Below, piece by piece: positions 45,240-54,457 of a stretch of 64,000 nucleotides of DNA. A model generated the notes under the pieces. It made no database searches and was not told where the DNA came from. It saw nothing but the letters and a program-made list of their open reading frames with translations. Numbering within the stretch: position 1 is the stretch's first letter; each line of letters opens with the position of its first letter. The position numbers and the translations under genes were made by a program. This DNA is from Gracilimonas sp965227785 (GTDB lineage Bacteria; Bacteroidota; Rhodothermia; Balneolales; Balneolaceae), in assembly GCF_965227785.1 (NCBI RefSeq), contig NZ_OZ245785.1:2480001-2544000 (forward strand), in the 5' to 3' direction.

Positions 45240-46100
45240 GTGATCTTTCAAGTTCTAAATAAAACTGCTTTGAGCCCGGAAAAGTTTGCTGTATGGTTCG
45301 TTTTCTCACTTTTGGCTTTGCTGTTAGCCGGGTGCGATAACTCACTGGAGCCTCTCGACAGAGACACAGGGGTGTATTCCATTTACGGATCGCTTGATGT
45401 AAACAAAAATCGGAACGAAATCCGGATCCGGGATTTGAATGTGCCATTCAGTGAAGAGGCTACTACAGAAATTGATGCCACCGTAACCCTCGAAAATCTT
45501 AATACAGGATTGGTGGAAGCTCTCGATTCAGAACGGTTCTTTGAGGCCGGTGTTTACCACCATAATTTTATAGTTACTCAGAATATTGAACCCGATTCAG
45601 ACTATCAGCTTACGGTAACACGGTCAGACGGAGAGCAGGTAATCCTGACCACCACTGCTCCCACCTATCCGACTCCGGTAGCCGAGCCCATCAATGAAAA
45701 ATGTTACACCCCGATAGAGGTAACTTTTGAGCCGGTGTATGAAACTACCATTGCTTTTTTTATTGAATTTCAGGCCAGAGATGTCAGAAAAACCAGGTTG
45801 GGGCCATTTGTAATAAGGAATGATTCAGAAACTATAGGTGAAGCAGCAACATACACCTTCACACCGGTAGATTTAATGAAATTGGTACCCGGTACCTTGG
45901 GGCGGTATCGTTGCACGGATTTGGTCATACCCCGCTTTGAATTCTACTATGCTCATTACAGTCCCGGTTTCTATGAATCCATTGTAGATAATCCTTTCGA
46001 TGCCTTTGAAAGCACTCAACGATTCGGGGCTTATTATGAAGATCAATTGTTTGTTCCAATCGATACCGGCCGGGTGTGTCCGCCGGATTGTGTAAGGTGA
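45240..46100 (+). CDS. DUF4249-like lipoprotein, copy A, with TonB receptor
   Basis: A 286-residue exported protein. Lipobox LLAGCDNSLEPLD follows a hydrophobic stretch; the start is assigned at a GTG (45240) because no in-frame ATG is nearby. The body resembles DUF4249-type lipoproteins found next to TonB receptors. It has an IYGSLDVNKNRNEIRIRDLNVPF block, a central CYTPIEVTFEPV and a C-terminal FESTQRFGAYYEDQLFVPIDT, all with clear counterparts in the gene at 48389. It is likely a surface or periplasmic-face partner of the receptor encoded next. Ligand unknown. Confidence 0.75.
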   Translation: MIFQVLNKTALSPEKFAVWFVFSLLALLLAGCDNSLEPLDRDTGVYSIYGSLDVNKNRNEIRIRDLNVPFSEEATTEIDATVTLENLNTGLVEALDSERFFEAGVYHHNFIVTQNIEPDSDYQLTVTRSDGEQVILTTTAPTYPTPVAEPINEKCYTPIEVTFEPVYETTIAFFIEFQARDVRKTRLGPFVIRNDSETIGEAATYTFTPVDLMKLVPGTLGRYRCTDLVIPRFEFYYAHYSPGFYESIVDNPFDAFESTQRFGAYYEDQLFVPIDTGRVCPPDCVR

Positions 46101-46138
46101 ATGATTCTATGAGATATAACCAAACATATACCCGATAT

Positions 46139-48388
46139 ATGAAAATACTTAGCAGCGTGTTACTGTTGGTGATTTGTGGTTTCACAGAACTCCGGGCGCA
46201 GGATGAAGCTCTTTTACGAATCGTGGTAATTTCCGAAGCAGATGGAAGTCCGCTTGTAGCGGCCAATGTACTTATCTATGAACCGGGAGAAGAGGAGCTG
46301 GTGCTCAACTGTGTAACCAATCCCACCGGCTTTTGCGAGATTCGGGATATTGAGGCCGGTCGCGAACTTGAATTACGAATCTCATATGTAGGCTTTTCCG
46401 CTTATTCCGAAATATTGACTTTTGAACAGGGAGAGCGAAAAACGCTTCGGGTTGAACTGGAAGAATCCGTGGGTGATATGGGGGAAGAGCTAACGGTTAG
46501 GGGAGAACGTGTAATTACCACCGGAGAGGCCGGTGTGCGGAGAGTGAGTACGGTAGATATATCCAGGGTTCCAACCCCGGGCGTGGATGGCGACCTGGTT
46601 TCTTACCTGCAAACGGAACCGGGCGTTGTTACAACCGGAGACCGTGGGGGTGATTTATTTATTCGGGGAGGTACACCCGATCAAAATCTTGTGCTGGTAG
46701 ATAACCTGCCCATTGCCAAACCCTTTCATGTATCCAATCTGTTTTCAGCTTTCTCTGATGAGGTAATTCAAAGTGCGGATGTGTATGCCGGCGGGTATGG
46801 TTCAGAATACACCAACGCCATGTCTGCAGTAATCGACATCAATCTGCGTTCCGGGAATTTCCGGGAGTACACCGGCAGCGGGGCCGTAAGTCCGTATATG
46901 GTTTCCTTGCAGGCAGAAGGTCCGTTGGTTAACGACCGGCATTCATTCCTTTTGATGGGCCGGAAATCTACCATTGAAGGGTTGGCACCGACCATTATCA
47001 ACGATGAGGTGCCGATCAATTTTGCTGATTTTGTAGGGCGTTATACCCTTCAGGCCGATAATATGACCTGTAATGTAACCGGCATCTATACCTTCGACAG
47101 CGGTGAAGTGGTTCCTACCCAACAGCTGCGCAGCGAGTGGTCGAATACCGTTTTGGGAGGAAGGTGCCTCGCCTACGACCCCGGCCTCAAATATCCTATT
47201 GAGATAACCGCCGGCTATTCCGGCTTTTATAATGCAGAACGCTCAAATGAAGTACGGGAAAGATACTCAAGTCTGAACCAGATGTACCTGAACGTCAATA
47301 TGCGCGAGCAGTTGTGGGATGTGCCCCTGGTATATGGCTTTGGGGTAAACTTTCGTTCTTACGACGTCGTTCTGAGTGAAAAATTTACAGAGATCGAATC
47401 GGTTAGTCGCCTCATTCCGATTATGAATATGTTTGTTTCCGGGAACTGGGAAATCAGCGACCGTTTTGAGCTGCAGCCGGGAATTACCACACACTTTTCG
47501 GTCGATCATTACGGAGGGCTGGAACCACGGCTGCGTTTTGCATGGAAGCCGGATGGAAGCAGCCGTCAGGAACTGAGTATTGCAGCCGGAAAATACGTAC
47601 AGCTGTTTTCGGGTGTGGGCGACCAGCGGGACGTGGGGTCGGTATTTACGGTTCTGCAACCCATTAAGCTGGCTGATAAAGTCCCGCAGTCTTATCATGG
47701 AATCGTGGGGTATCAGCAAAAATTAGGGACTGCTTTTGTAGCTAATGTGGAAGGCTATGCCAAGACCTATAAAAACATTCCGGTTTCCAAGTGGACACCT
47801 ACAGCTCGTATTCAGCTGGAGACAGCTAATGCCAAGGGGCTGGCATATGGTTTCGACGTCCGTCTTCGGTTTCAGCAATCAAATTTCTTTATGTCGGCCG
47901 GCTATGGGTGGTCTGAAATTACATACGAGGCTATTACCGGAGACCTGGGTGCCTGGATTGTGGAACCCATTTTTGAGTATTCTCCGGCTCACGACCAGCG
48001 CCATAAGCTGAACGTGCTAACCAGTTATACTTTTGGCGGGTTTACAGCAAACCTTCGGTGGGAGCTGGGGAGTGGCAAACCCTACACCCAAATTTTCGGA
48101 TACGATTTTGAAGTACTTGTGCCGGCGCAGGATGTAACCCAAATACCGGGTCGGGCACGAACGCTATACAGCCGCCCCTTCGGAGAGCGCATGCCGTACT
48201 ACCATCGCCTGGATGTATCCCTCAGCAGAGGGTTTCCCATTTCCAACCAGTGGCTGCTTGAGGCCGAAACCGGCGTAATAAACACCTATGACCGGAGCAA
48301 CGTGTTCAATTTTGATATCAACACGCTGCAGCGGGTAAACCAAACACCGCTGTTTCCTTATCTGTCGGTTAAGTTGAGCAAGAATTAG
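46139..48388 (+). CDS. TonB-dependent outer-membrane receptor
   Basis: About 749 residues from ATG 46139 (MKILSSVLLLVICGFTELRAQ); the frame is open to 46076, within the end of the previous gene. After the signal come a carboxypeptidase-like regulatory domain (LRIVVISEADGSPLVAANV), a plug (VVTTGDRGGDLFIRGGTPDQ, VYAGGYGSEYTNAMSAVIDIN) and a beta-barrel ending NQTPLFPYLSVKLSKN. It should import a ligand across the outer membrane using TonB energy. The flanking DUF4249-like lipoproteins suggest a lidded uptake complex. A copy of its last 30 codons is found downstream at 49252-49344. The substrate is unknown. Confidence 0.9.
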   Translation: MKILSSVLLLVICGFTELRAQDEALLRIVVISEADGSPLVAANVLIYEPGEEELVLNCVTNPTGFCEIRDIEAGRELELRISYVGFSAYSEILTFEQGERKTLRVELEESVGDMGEELTVRGERVITTGEAGVRRVSTVDISRVPTPGVDGDLVSYLQTEPGVVTTGDRGGDLFIRGGTPDQNLVLVDNLPIAKPFHVSNLFSAFSDEVIQSADVYAGGYGSEYTNAMSAVIDINLRSGNFREYTGSGAVSPYMVSLQAEGPLVNDRHSFLLMGRKSTIEGLAPTIINDEVPINFADFVGRYTLQADNMTCNVTGIYTFDSGEVVPTQQLRSEWSNTVLGGRCLAYDPGLKYPIEITAGYSGFYNAERSNEVRERYSSLNQMYLNVNMREQLWDVPLVYGFGVNFRSYDVVLSEKFTEIESVSRLIPIMNMFVSGNWEISDRFELQPGITTHFSVDHYGGLEPRLRFAWKPDGSSRQELSIAAGKYVQLFSGVGDQRDVGSVFTVLQPIKLADKVPQSYHGIVGYQQKLGTAFVANVEGYAKTYKNIPVSKWTPTARIQLETANAKGLAYGFDVRLRFQQSNFFMSAGYGWSEITYEAITGDLGAWIVEPIFEYSPAHDQRHKLNVLTSYTFGGFTANLRWELGSGKPYTQIFGYDFEVLVPAQDVTQIPGRARTLYSRPFGERMPYYHRLDVSLSRGFPISNQWLLEAETGVINTYDRSNVFNFDINTLQRVNQTPLFPYLSVKLSKN

Positions 48389-49225
48389 TTGAAGGTGAGT
48401 AAGAATAAAATAGCGCTTTTAATTTTTTGGATGACCGGAGGGCTTCTAATAAGCACTCTGACGTCCTCTTGTGATAATTCTCTAAAGCCGGTGGATACTA
48501 ATGATGGGATTATCGCTTTTTACGGGGCACTTGACTTGGATAAAGAAATCAATTTTATAAGAGTGAGAGACTTAAATGCACCATTTACAGCAGAAGCAAC
48601 TCGTGAATTAAATTTTGAGGTTACTTTAAAAAATTTAGACGATGGATCTTTGGAAATCCTCAGACAACAGCAAAGTGAGTATGAAGGGGTGTATCAATAT
48701 AACTATGTAGTTAATAAGCGCATTACTCCTGATACACGGTACAGATTTAAAGTTACGCGACCAGACTGCCGCTTTGTTTCTAAAACGATATTATCACCAA
48801 CAGATCCAGCGCCGGTAGCCGAACCTCTTAATCAGGACTGTTACACTCCCATTAACGTAAGCTTTGATCCTGTAAACGGGAGTTCATTAACTTATAAAAT
48901 TGGTTTTAGACTCAGTGGAAATATTTATTGGGGGCCGAGACAATATCTTTTAAGTGACGATTCGACAACAACCTCATTATCTCTAACATTTATTCCGGTA
49001 AATGAATTAAGATTGGTTCCATATACGAGAGCTATGCTTCGGTGTACAGATCTTGTTTCGGAATACTTCTATTTAAGCTATTCACATTACAGTAAGGGTT
49101 TTGCTGAAAGTTTGTTCATAGAAGAATTTGATATTTTTGAGAGCACACAAAGATTGGGAGTTTATTATGAAGATACGCTGGCCATACCAATTGATACTTC
49201 TCGTGTATGCCCACAAGATTGTTAG
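48389..49225 (+). CDS. DUF4249-like lipoprotein, copy B
   Basis: A 278-residue paralogue of the gene at 45240, with lipobox-like TLTSSCDNSLKPVD, then IRVRDLNAPFTAEATRELNF, CYTPINVSFDPV and FESTQRLGVYYEDTLAIPIDT in the same order. The start is TTG at 48389, directly after the receptor stop; GTG at 48395 is an alternative. The gene is visibly more AT-rich than copy A. It lies between the receptor and a remnant of the 3' end of a second receptor, so it probably belonged to a second lipoprotein-receptor pair whose receptor was lost. Confidence 0.78.
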   Translation: MKVSKNKIALLIFWMTGGLLISTLTSSCDNSLKPVDTNDGIIAFYGALDLDKEINFIRVRDLNAPFTAEATRELNFEVTLKNLDDGSLEILRQQQSEYEGVYQYNYVVNKRITPDTRYRFKVTRPDCRFVSKTILSPTDPAPVAEPLNQDCYTPINVSFDPVNGSSLTYKIGFRLSGNIYWGPRQYLLSDDSTTTSLSLTFIPVNELRLVPYTRAMLRCTDLVSEYFYLSYSHYSKGFAESLFIEEFDIFESTQRLGVYYEDTLAIPIDTSRVCPQDC

Positions 49226-49251
49226 GTGTCAATTACTCAAATCATTGAAGG

Positions 49252-49344
49252 ATGTATGTTTTCTATTATGACCTGAACACGCTGCAGCGGGTAAACCAAA
49301 CTCCGCTATTTCCATATCTGTCGGTGAAGCTGAGTAAGAACTAA
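49252..49344 (+). pseudogene. Remnant of the 3' end of a TonB-dependent receptor
   Basis: The last 30 codons read MYVFYYDLNTLQRVNQ...LSVKLSKN and a stop. They match the receptor C terminus (NVFNFDINTLQRVNQ...LSVKLSKN) almost exactly, and the DNA is alike too (gctgcagcgggtaaaccaaa in both). The rest of that receptor gene is missing. Confidence 0.85.
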
Positions 49345-49522
49345 CCTGTATCTCAGACTCATTCGAACAAATATTAAGTTATTTTTTAATTAATTGAGTC
49401 AGCAAAAGCTTAAGTAATCTGAACGGGGCTAATCCGTAAAATAATAGTTCTGATTTTTCTGAGATTCTCTTTATATTTAAAGTCTTTTCGGATAAGAAAT
49501 TGAATGCAAAATATCCTAATTC

Positions 49523-49681
49523 ATGAAACGCACGTATCAACCAAGTAACAAGAAGCGAAAGAACAAGCACGGTTTCCGCGAACGTATGTCTACCAAAAAT
49601 GGACGTAAGACATTGAAAAACCGTCGCAAGAAAGGCCGTCATAAGCTAACCGTTAGCGATGAGAGAAAAGGAGCCAAGTAA
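49523..49681 (+). CDS. rpmH: Large ribosomal subunit protein bL34
   Basis: A 52-residue L34: MKRTYQPSNKKRKNKHGFRE at the start, then RMSTKNGRKTL and the basic tail. It is a component of the 50S subunit. The rnpA start lies 23 nt inside it, in another frame. Upstream is AT-rich promoter-like sequence after the receptor remnant. dnaA is not adjacent in the window. Confidence 0.97.
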   Translation: MKRTYQPSNKKRKNKHGFRERMSTKNGRKTLKNRRKKGRHKLTVSDERKGAK

Positions 49682-50090
49682 CACAACGGGTTCTCCTGAT
49701 CGCAGATTTACTTTAGCTAAATCTCACATTTTACGTGGCAGGCGAAATTTTGAGGAGCTGTTTTCAGGCTCCTCTCTTCTTTCAACCAAAGAGATAAACC
49801 TTCGCTACCGCACATATCCCAACGCCGATAAGAAGATTCTTGTAGGCTTCATTGCTCCAAAAAAAATCGGTAACGCTGTAAAACGTATTCGCACCAAGCG
49901 ACTGCTACGTGAGGCTTACCGGCTAAACCAACATATCATTACCGAATTGCCTGAAATAACCGACATGGGACTCCAATACGTTTTTATGGCAAAGCACGCT
50001 GATCTCACTTATGATATGGCCGAGCGCAACGTCACCGACTTGCTAAAACAGTTACGCTCTACACTGATTTCCAAACCTTCACCTATTTAA
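49659..50090 (+). CDS. rnpA: Ribonuclease P protein component
   Basis: A 143-residue RnpA, the protein partner of RNase P RNA in tRNA 5' maturation. The N-terminal SHILRGRRNFEELFSG and the signature RIRTKRLLREAYRLNQ (RNR-like motif) are present. ATG at 49659 overlaps rpmH by 23 nt, giving a 17-residue N-terminal extension with no alternative in-frame start before the conserved region. The yidC gene follows in 12 nt; the yidD gene often found between them is missing. Confidence 0.93.
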   Translation: MREKEPSNTTGSPDRRFTLAKSHILRGRRNFEELFSGSSLLSTKEINLRYRTYPNADKKILVGFIAPKKIGNAVKRIRTKRLLREAYRLNQHIITELPEITDMGLQYVFMAKHADLTYDMAERNVTDLLKQLRSTLISKPSPI

Positions 50091-50102
50091 ACATCTGTAC
50101 TT

Positions 50103-51905
50103 TTGGATAAGAATACCGCAACCGGATTTGTTTTAATTTTTCTGCTCATGCTGGGATGGTTTTATTTCACCATGCCATCCGAAGAAGAACTGGCAAACCA
50201 AAGAAGAGAACAGGCAGCCCAGGACAGCCTTGCTCAGATTGAACAAAACCGACAAGATTCTTTAGAACGAACAGCTGAAGCTGAATCACAAAATCAGCAA
50301 ACCCAACCCCGGGAACAATCTATAAGTCAGGATGATGACGAAGTTCCGAGTGTAAGGGGATTATTTGGTAACAGCCCGGTAACCGAAGAAACAGAAATTG
50401 AAGTTACGACACCGCTTTATACTGTAACCTTTACCAATCGCGGGGCAGGTCCTAATTCATTTATTCTCAATAATTACGATACATGGGATGGTCGTCCGGT
50501 CCAGCTGATTGCGGATACGGCACATTCTGCTTATAACATCGGGTTTCTATCTACAGAAAATTACAATGTAGAAACCCAGAATATTCTTTTTGAGCAGGTT
50601 ACCCGGGGTTCAAGCATGAATATTGCATCCGGTGAGCAGCGGGAAATTCGTTACGAACTGCAGCTTCAGGATGGTCGTGAAGTTATTCTTACCTATTCAT
50701 TGAATGGCAATAATTACGAGATTGATGTTGATGTACAATTTGTAGGCCTTCAGGATTATGTAGTGGGCAGAAGCATTGATTTCGGGTGGACATCCCCGCT
50801 TCGTTTCACAGAAAAAGATCACACTCAGGATGCACTAGCCACTTCTGCCTATGTTTATGCCGGAGGCGAGCTGGAGCAATTTAAGCTGGATGAGGCCGGC
50901 CGCGAAGAAACCACCATCAACGGAAATATTGACTGGGCGGCTACCAAAACGAAATTTTTTACGCAGCTGATTAAGCCGATGTCGCCCACCGATGCGGCCA
51001 TGCTGATTGGAGAAGTAACCGGTGCGGCAGATAATCAGAATACAGAACACCGCTATCGATCTTCGATTCGAACTGATTTAGATGAACAGGGAGCGACTTC
51101 TTTCCAGCTGTATGTGGGTCCGATGAAGTACCGCGAAATCGTAAAAGTGGATGATCACGCCTACGATATGGTTGATATCGGGTGGAGCTGGCTGCGCTGG
51201 TTCTCTGATCCTTTTGTAAAGTGGCTGGTAATTCCCTTCTTTGAATTTCTTTCGGGCTTTATCTCCAACTTTGGGGTAATCATCATTGTGTTTGCCGCTC
51301 TGGTTAAGTTGGTTCTGTCACCGCTTACTTATAAGAGTTACAAGAGTATGGCCGCTATGGGTGAACTGCAGCCACAGATGAAGGAGATACAGGAGAAGTA
51401 CAAAGACAATCCGCAGAAGCAGCAAAAAGCGACGATGGATCTGTACCGTAAGAACAAGGTAAATCCTTTGGGCGGTTGTTTGCCTAACCTGTTACAGTTC
51501 CCGATTTTGATTACCCTCTGGCGGTATTTCCAGAACTCGATTCTAATTCGTCAGGAAGAATTTCTATGGGCAACCGACCTTTCAGCTCCGGATTATATTC
51601 TGAGCCTGCCGTTCAGTATTCCATTTTTGGGAGAGCAAATTGCCGGTTTTGTATTGTTGATGACTGCAGCGATGGTAGTGCAAAGTAAACTAACCGGCGG
51701 TATGAGTGGTGGCGGCGGAAGCAGCCCGATGGCCGGACAAATGAAGATGTTGCAATACATCTTTCCGGTAATGCTGTTATTTATCTTCAACAACTTTGCG
51801 GCCGGACTGAGTTTGTATTACCTGATATTCAACGTGCTGTCCATTATCCAGCAGTTCTTCATCAAGCGAAGCCTGCACGGCGATAAGGAAGAAGCCAAGG
51901 CGTAA
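50103..51905 (+). CDS. yidC: Membrane protein insertase YidC
   Basis: A 600-residue Oxa1/YidC insertase. It starts at a TTG codon (MDKNTATGFVLIFLLMLGWFYF) with the first helix, then the large periplasmic domain (about 55-355) and the five-helix core with IIVFAALVKLVLSPLTYKSY and NPLGGCLPNLLQFPILITLW. It inserts and folds inner-membrane proteins alone or with SecYEG. It is in the rpmH-rnpA-yidC order. An inverted repeat follows its stop. The C terminus is short (HGDKEEAKA). Confidence 0.95.
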   Translation: MDKNTATGFVLIFLLMLGWFYFTMPSEEELANQRREQAAQDSLAQIEQNRQDSLERTAEAESQNQQTQPREQSISQDDDEVPSVRGLFGNSPVTEETEIEVTTPLYTVTFTNRGAGPNSFILNNYDTWDGRPVQLIADTAHSAYNIGFLSTENYNVETQNILFEQVTRGSSMNIASGEQREIRYELQLQDGREVILTYSLNGNNYEIDVDVQFVGLQDYVVGRSIDFGWTSPLRFTEKDHTQDALATSAYVYAGGELEQFKLDEAGREETTINGNIDWAATKTKFFTQLIKPMSPTDAAMLIGEVTGAADNQNTEHRYRSSIRTDLDEQGATSFQLYVGPMKYREIVKVDDHAYDMVDIGWSWLRWFSDPFVKWLVIPFFEFLSGFISNFGVIIIVFAALVKLVLSPLTYKSYKSMAAMGELQPQMKEIQEKYKDNPQKQQKATMDLYRKNKVNPLGGCLPNLLQFPILITLWRYFQNSILIRQEEFLWATDLSAPDYILSLPFSIPFLGEQIAGFVLLMTAAMVVQSKLTGGMSGGGGSSPMAGQMKMLQYIFPVMLLFIFNNFAAGLSLYYLIFNVLSIIQQFFIKRSLHGDKEEAKA

Positions 51906-51915
51906 GTCAGCTTTT

Positions 51916-51975
51916 AGCTTTCAGCACTCAGCTATCAGTAAGGTGATTACTACTGATAGCTGAGTGCTGAAAGCT
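51916..51975. repeat. 25-bp perfect inverted repeat after yidC
   Basis: Arms 51916-51940 and 51951-51975 are exact reverse complements, with loop aggtgattac. There is no run of T after it, so it is more like a mobile palindromic repeat than a classical terminator, though it would form a very stable hairpin in the yidC transcript and could protect or end it. Confidence 0.7.
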
Positions 51976-52028
51976 GTATTAATTATTAGTAGGTTCTTTG
52001 TGATTTGTTTTAACCCGAATTCGCACTA

Positions 52029-52943
52029 TTGCTAAGCAAAGCACTCTCACACTATCCTCAAATCAGGTTCAGAGATGGAGAAAAACGACTCTGGAATCCC
52101 ATCCTGAAAAAAACCTTCGCCATTCGTCCCGAAGAACAGGTTCGCCTGGCTTTGGTTGACTACCTGACACTGGAAGCCCGGGTGTCAGCTTCCCGCATTT
52201 CCTTTGAGAGCCCGGTAAAACTTCCCGGCGACAAGTCCTCTTCCCGTACCGATATCATCTGTTATGACAGGGAATTTAAGCCAGAGCTATTGGTTGAGTG
52301 TAAGGCTCCTGATATCAAGCTGGATGAAAAGGCGGCGATTCAGGTGGCAAGGTATAATCAGAAAGTCGGAGCTCCTTATCTGCTCGTGAGTAACGGCACA
52401 CTCGACTTTTGGTTTAAAGTTGAAGGAGAAGAGGTTCAATTATTGCCGGAGCTCCCTGAGTTATTTCATTCCACAAAAGAAATTGACCGAAGTTTAGAAT
52501 ACTGGCTCGAAAGAGGTTTTATAGGAAGTAAATTAACCCAGCAGGTTGAAATATTTGCAGTGCAAGCATGCAGTGAGTTATATGAAGACCCGCATCAACC
52601 CGTAAAATATTTGGGTTTTGACGATTTCCCTCCCAGGTTTGCTCTTGCTCATTATTACCGGATTTTTGGCTTGGAGGAGAATAGAAAAGTGGGCATATCT
52701 TTATCGGCTAATGCATTCGGGGATACCCGTTTGAATGCCGTGCTGAATGAGAATGGAGCAAATACTGCTTTCTTAACTCTTTCGCTACGTGCATTTACGG
52801 AGAATGAAAACCCGATAGCTGAAGTTCATTCAGGGAAAGGAGTCCAAAAGGTAGATCCGGTTGAAGAAATGGGTTTCAGTTTAGATAGAAAAATCGAAGA
52901 CTTGGTCACCGTTTTCCATGATGTGATGAGCCGATATTCCTGA
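52029..52943 (+). CDS. Stand-alone HsdR N-terminal (PD-(D/E)XK) domain protein
   Basis: A 304-residue protein with a type I restriction enzyme R-subunit N-terminal nuclease domain. Catalytic residues fit the pattern: E in RPEEQVRLAL, D in SSSRTDIICYDRE and ELLVECKAP with Glu and Lys. The ATPase, specificity and methyltransferase subunits are missing, and none of the neighbours is a restriction gene. Such lone members are common in Bacteroidetes-type genomes and may be repair or defence nucleases. TTG at 52029 is the assigned start. The C-terminal 140 residues were not recognised. Confidence 0.78.
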   Translation: MLSKALSHYPQIRFRDGEKRLWNPILKKTFAIRPEEQVRLALVDYLTLEARVSASRISFESPVKLPGDKSSSRTDIICYDREFKPELLVECKAPDIKLDEKAAIQVARYNQKVGAPYLLVSNGTLDFWFKVEGEEVQLLPELPELFHSTKEIDRSLEYWLERGFIGSKLTQQVEIFAVQACSELYEDPHQPVKYLGFDDFPPRFALAHYYRIFGLEENRKVGISLSANAFGDTRLNAVLNENGANTAFLTLSLRAFTENENPIAEVHSGKGVQKVDPVEEMGFSLDRKIEDLVTVFHDVMSRYS

Positions 52944-53014
52944 TGAGCCGAGTCGATATTAGTCCGGTATTTTGGTATTCTTGACATCCTTACAATCAAT
53001 CAAATTCAAACACA

Positions 53015-54352
53015 ATGATGCATCAGAAGCACCGCGAAAAACTATTTTCACTATTTGATGAAGGCCAGAACGGAGTGGTATTTATACAGGGCTCCGATAT
53101 CCTGTACCGGAATGAAACGGATTACGAATACCCGTTCAGGCAGGAGTCCAATTTTTGGTATTTGACGGGTGTGAACGAGCCTGAATGTGCTCTTCTCCTT
53201 GACCTGAAAACGGAAGAGTACCATCTGTTTGTGCCCAAGCGGGATGCACAGTATGCGGTGTGGCACGGATATGTGAAATCGCTGGATACGTATCAGGAAG
53301 AATATGGCCCGGATCATCTGCATTATGCAAATGAAATCCTGACGGTACTCAACAAGATAAAGCCGGATAAAGTATACTGTCTGAATGAGGCGGATGCCGA
53401 ACTGATTGAAGATCTGGATCGTGGGTTTGAAGCCGATGTAGAAGCATTGCATGATGCCCTTACCTACTGCCGGGTGCTGAAGACCGACGAGGAGCTGGAG
53501 TACATGCGAAAAGCTGCGGCGGTGAATAATCTGGCACATACTGAGGTAATGAAAGCCATTAAACCAGGTATGTATGAGTATGAGTTGAAGGCATTATTCA
53601 CCAAAATTCAGTATGAAAATGGGCTGCAGCAAGATGCCTACAATGGAATATTTGCCGGTGGAAAAAACAGCGCAATCCTTCACTATGTAGAAAATACCAG
53701 TCAGATTAAAGATGGTGACTTATTCCTGCTGGATGCCGGTCACGAATATCAGGGCTATGCTTCGGATATCACCCGAACCTACCCTGCTAACGGAAAGTTT
53801 ACTGACACCCAGGCTGCCGTATATGATGCAGTGCTTACGGCCCTTAATACATCGATTGAAAAAATTGAGCCGGGCGTGAAAATGGAAGACCTGCATATGC
53901 ATGCTGCCCGTACCATCATGGAGGGTTTGAAAGAAGCGGGTTTAGTGAAAGGTTCGATAGATGACATCATGGAAAACGATATTTTTGCCCTTTTCTTCCC
54001 TCACGGACTGGGACATTTCCTTGGTTTGGATACCCATGATGTGGGAGGATATCCGAAGGGAGTGGACCGTATTGATCGTCCGGGTATAAAATACCTTCGC
54101 GCCCGAAGAGACCTGCAGCCGGGCATGGTGGTCACTATTGAACCGGGCTGTTATTTTGTGCCTGCACTTTTGATTCCGGCTATTGAAGATGATACCCAGT
54201 CTGAATTCCTTAATGCTGAAAAACTGACGAAAATGTTCGAGTTTGGCGGTATTCGTTTGGAGGATAACATTGTGGTAACCGATGATGGATACGAAAACCT
54301 GACGGATGTACCGAAAGAGAGAGCAGAAGTGGAGAAATTGATCGGCAGTTAG
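53015..54352 (+). CDS. Xaa-Pro aminopeptidase (PepP type)
   Basis: A 445-residue M24B metallopeptidase that removes N-terminal residues before proline. The N-terminal AMP_N domain (about 1-130) is followed by the pita-bread fold. The five dinuclear metal ligands are visible in LLDAGHEYQGYASDITRTYP (two Asp), GLGHFLGLDTHDVGGYP (His), VVTIEPGCYF (Glu) and GIRLEDNIVV (Glu). Cytoplasmic. An alternative ATG one codon later exists. A 105-nt AT-rich gap separates it from the toxin-antitoxin pair. Confidence 0.9.
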   Translation: MMHQKHREKLFSLFDEGQNGVVFIQGSDILYRNETDYEYPFRQESNFWYLTGVNEPECALLLDLKTEEYHLFVPKRDAQYAVWHGYVKSLDTYQEEYGPDHLHYANEILTVLNKIKPDKVYCLNEADAELIEDLDRGFEADVEALHDALTYCRVLKTDEELEYMRKAAAVNNLAHTEVMKAIKPGMYEYELKALFTKIQYENGLQQDAYNGIFAGGKNSAILHYVENTSQIKDGDLFLLDAGHEYQGYASDITRTYPANGKFTDTQAAVYDAVLTALNTSIEKIEPGVKMEDLHMHAARTIMEGLKEAGLVKGSIDDIMENDIFALFFPHGLGHFLGLDTHDVGGYPKGVDRIDRPGIKYLRARRDLQPGMVVTIEPGCYFVPALLIPAIEDDTQSEFLNAEKLTKMFEFGGIRLEDNIVVTDDGYENLTDVPKERAEVEKLIGS

Positions 54353-54457
54353 TTATTCGTTTATGTGTTCTTTGCCGAAACTTATGAATCTCTTTATCGG
54401 ATTGATTGATAAAATAATTCGTATTTTATCGGTGTCTTCAAATAAAAGTTCATACCA

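Noticed and set aside
49345..49522. Replication origin next to rpmH
   Set aside because: rpmH-rnpA is near oriC in some bacteria, but dnaA is missing here and no cluster of DnaA boxes was seen.
49379..49642. Minus-strand 87-codon frame overlapping rpmH
   Set aside because: It is largely the antisense of rpmH and its leader, and shows no independent support.
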